DNA of 5,462 nucleotides from NCBI GenBank assembly GCA_021817625.1, contig JAKASY010000176.1, positions 1 through 5,462 on the forward strand, read 5' to 3'. Position 1 is the first letter of the stretch; every line of letters starts with the position of its first letter. The translations under genes and the position numbers were made by a program. The notes under the pieces are model-generated. The model was not told the DNA's origin, made no database searches, and was given only the letters and a program-made list of their open reading frames with translations. Positions 5,354-5,462 of the stretch are shown one piece after another. Source of the DNA: Bacillota bacterium (lineage in GTDB: Bacteria > Bacillota_E > JAJZYS01 > JAILZS01).

Positions 5354-5462
5354 GACGTCGCTGGTCACGGAGCTTGGCCAGGAGATCCTCTCGGCGGGAC
5401 GCCATACTGAGATTGCCATTGCCGGTGGAGCAGCCATGATCCTCCTCGGTAGGTGCGGAGGC
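5316..5462 (+). CDS. Putative DUF6036-like nucleotidyltransferase, N-terminal fragment (3' truncated)
   Basis: The frame is open from ATG 5316 to the window end, 49 codons. The part after the upstream stop reads LVTELGQEILSAGRHTEIAI, then AGGAAMILLGRCGG: a helix followed by a strand and a Gly-Gly turn, as at the start of minimal nucleotidyltransferase folds such as DUF6036 or AbiEii-like proteins. The Asp-x-Asp metal motif that would prove it lies beyond the window. The start is uncertain: ATG 5316 overlaps the upstream gene by 38 bases with only a weak ribosome site, while a non-standard CTG at 5361 would avoid the overlap. Overlap implies co-transcription and coupled translation with the 134-residue protein. 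If the family call holds, it would transfer a nucleotide to a protein or RNA target, as in several toxin systems. Confidence 0.55.
   Translation, partial: MCSPATEYCRALRTSLVTELGQEILSAGRHTEIAIAGGAAMILLGRCGG

Noticed and set aside
1..5462. CRISPR array, tRNA, rRNA or transposase
   Set aside because: No regularly spaced repeats, cloverleaf-like sequence, rRNA motif or transposase domain was found on either strand.

Overview
The window looks like chromosomal DNA from a GC-rich, free-living bacterium with an acyl-CoA-based catabolic lifestyle. A soil or sediment lineage such as Candidatus Rokubacteria, or a proteobacterium, would fit, but this is inferred from gene content and base composition only; no rRNA or marker gene is present. 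No database search was possible, so family names rest on motifs recognised by eye.

Left half (1-2450, very GC-rich): the 3' end of a phenylacetate-CoA-ligase-like acyl-CoA synthetase, then a ~20-codon scar resembling the C-terminus of the electron-transfer flavoprotein alpha subunit. An AtuA-family protein (DUF1446) follows, and its small AtuA C-terminal-like partner starts one base inside the AtuA stop codon. All read rightwards and plausibly form the end of a catabolic operon for a branched, terpenoid or aromatic acid. The scar suggests that the operon, or a relative, once carried an electron-transfer flavoprotein gene.

Middle (2451-3122): a convergent TetR/AcrR-family regulator on the minus strand. 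Its own promoter has a near-perfect 14-bp palindrome between the -35 and -10 boxes, so it is probably self-repressed. It may also control the neighbouring acyl-CoA genes or others outside the window.

Right half (3123-5462, visibly less GC-rich): accessory-type DNA. It holds a GIY-YIG-like nuclease gene broken by a +1 shift, and a minus-strand VapBC toxin-antitoxin pair (ribbon-helix-helix antitoxin, PIN-domain toxin) with a palindromic operator in its promoter. About 300 bp without a convincing gene come next. At the edge is a two-gene unit: an unnamed 134-residue protein overlapped by the start of a putative DUF6036-like nucleotidyltransferase that runs off the window. This last pair is the best candidate for an under-described system, possibly a toxin-antitoxin or defence module.
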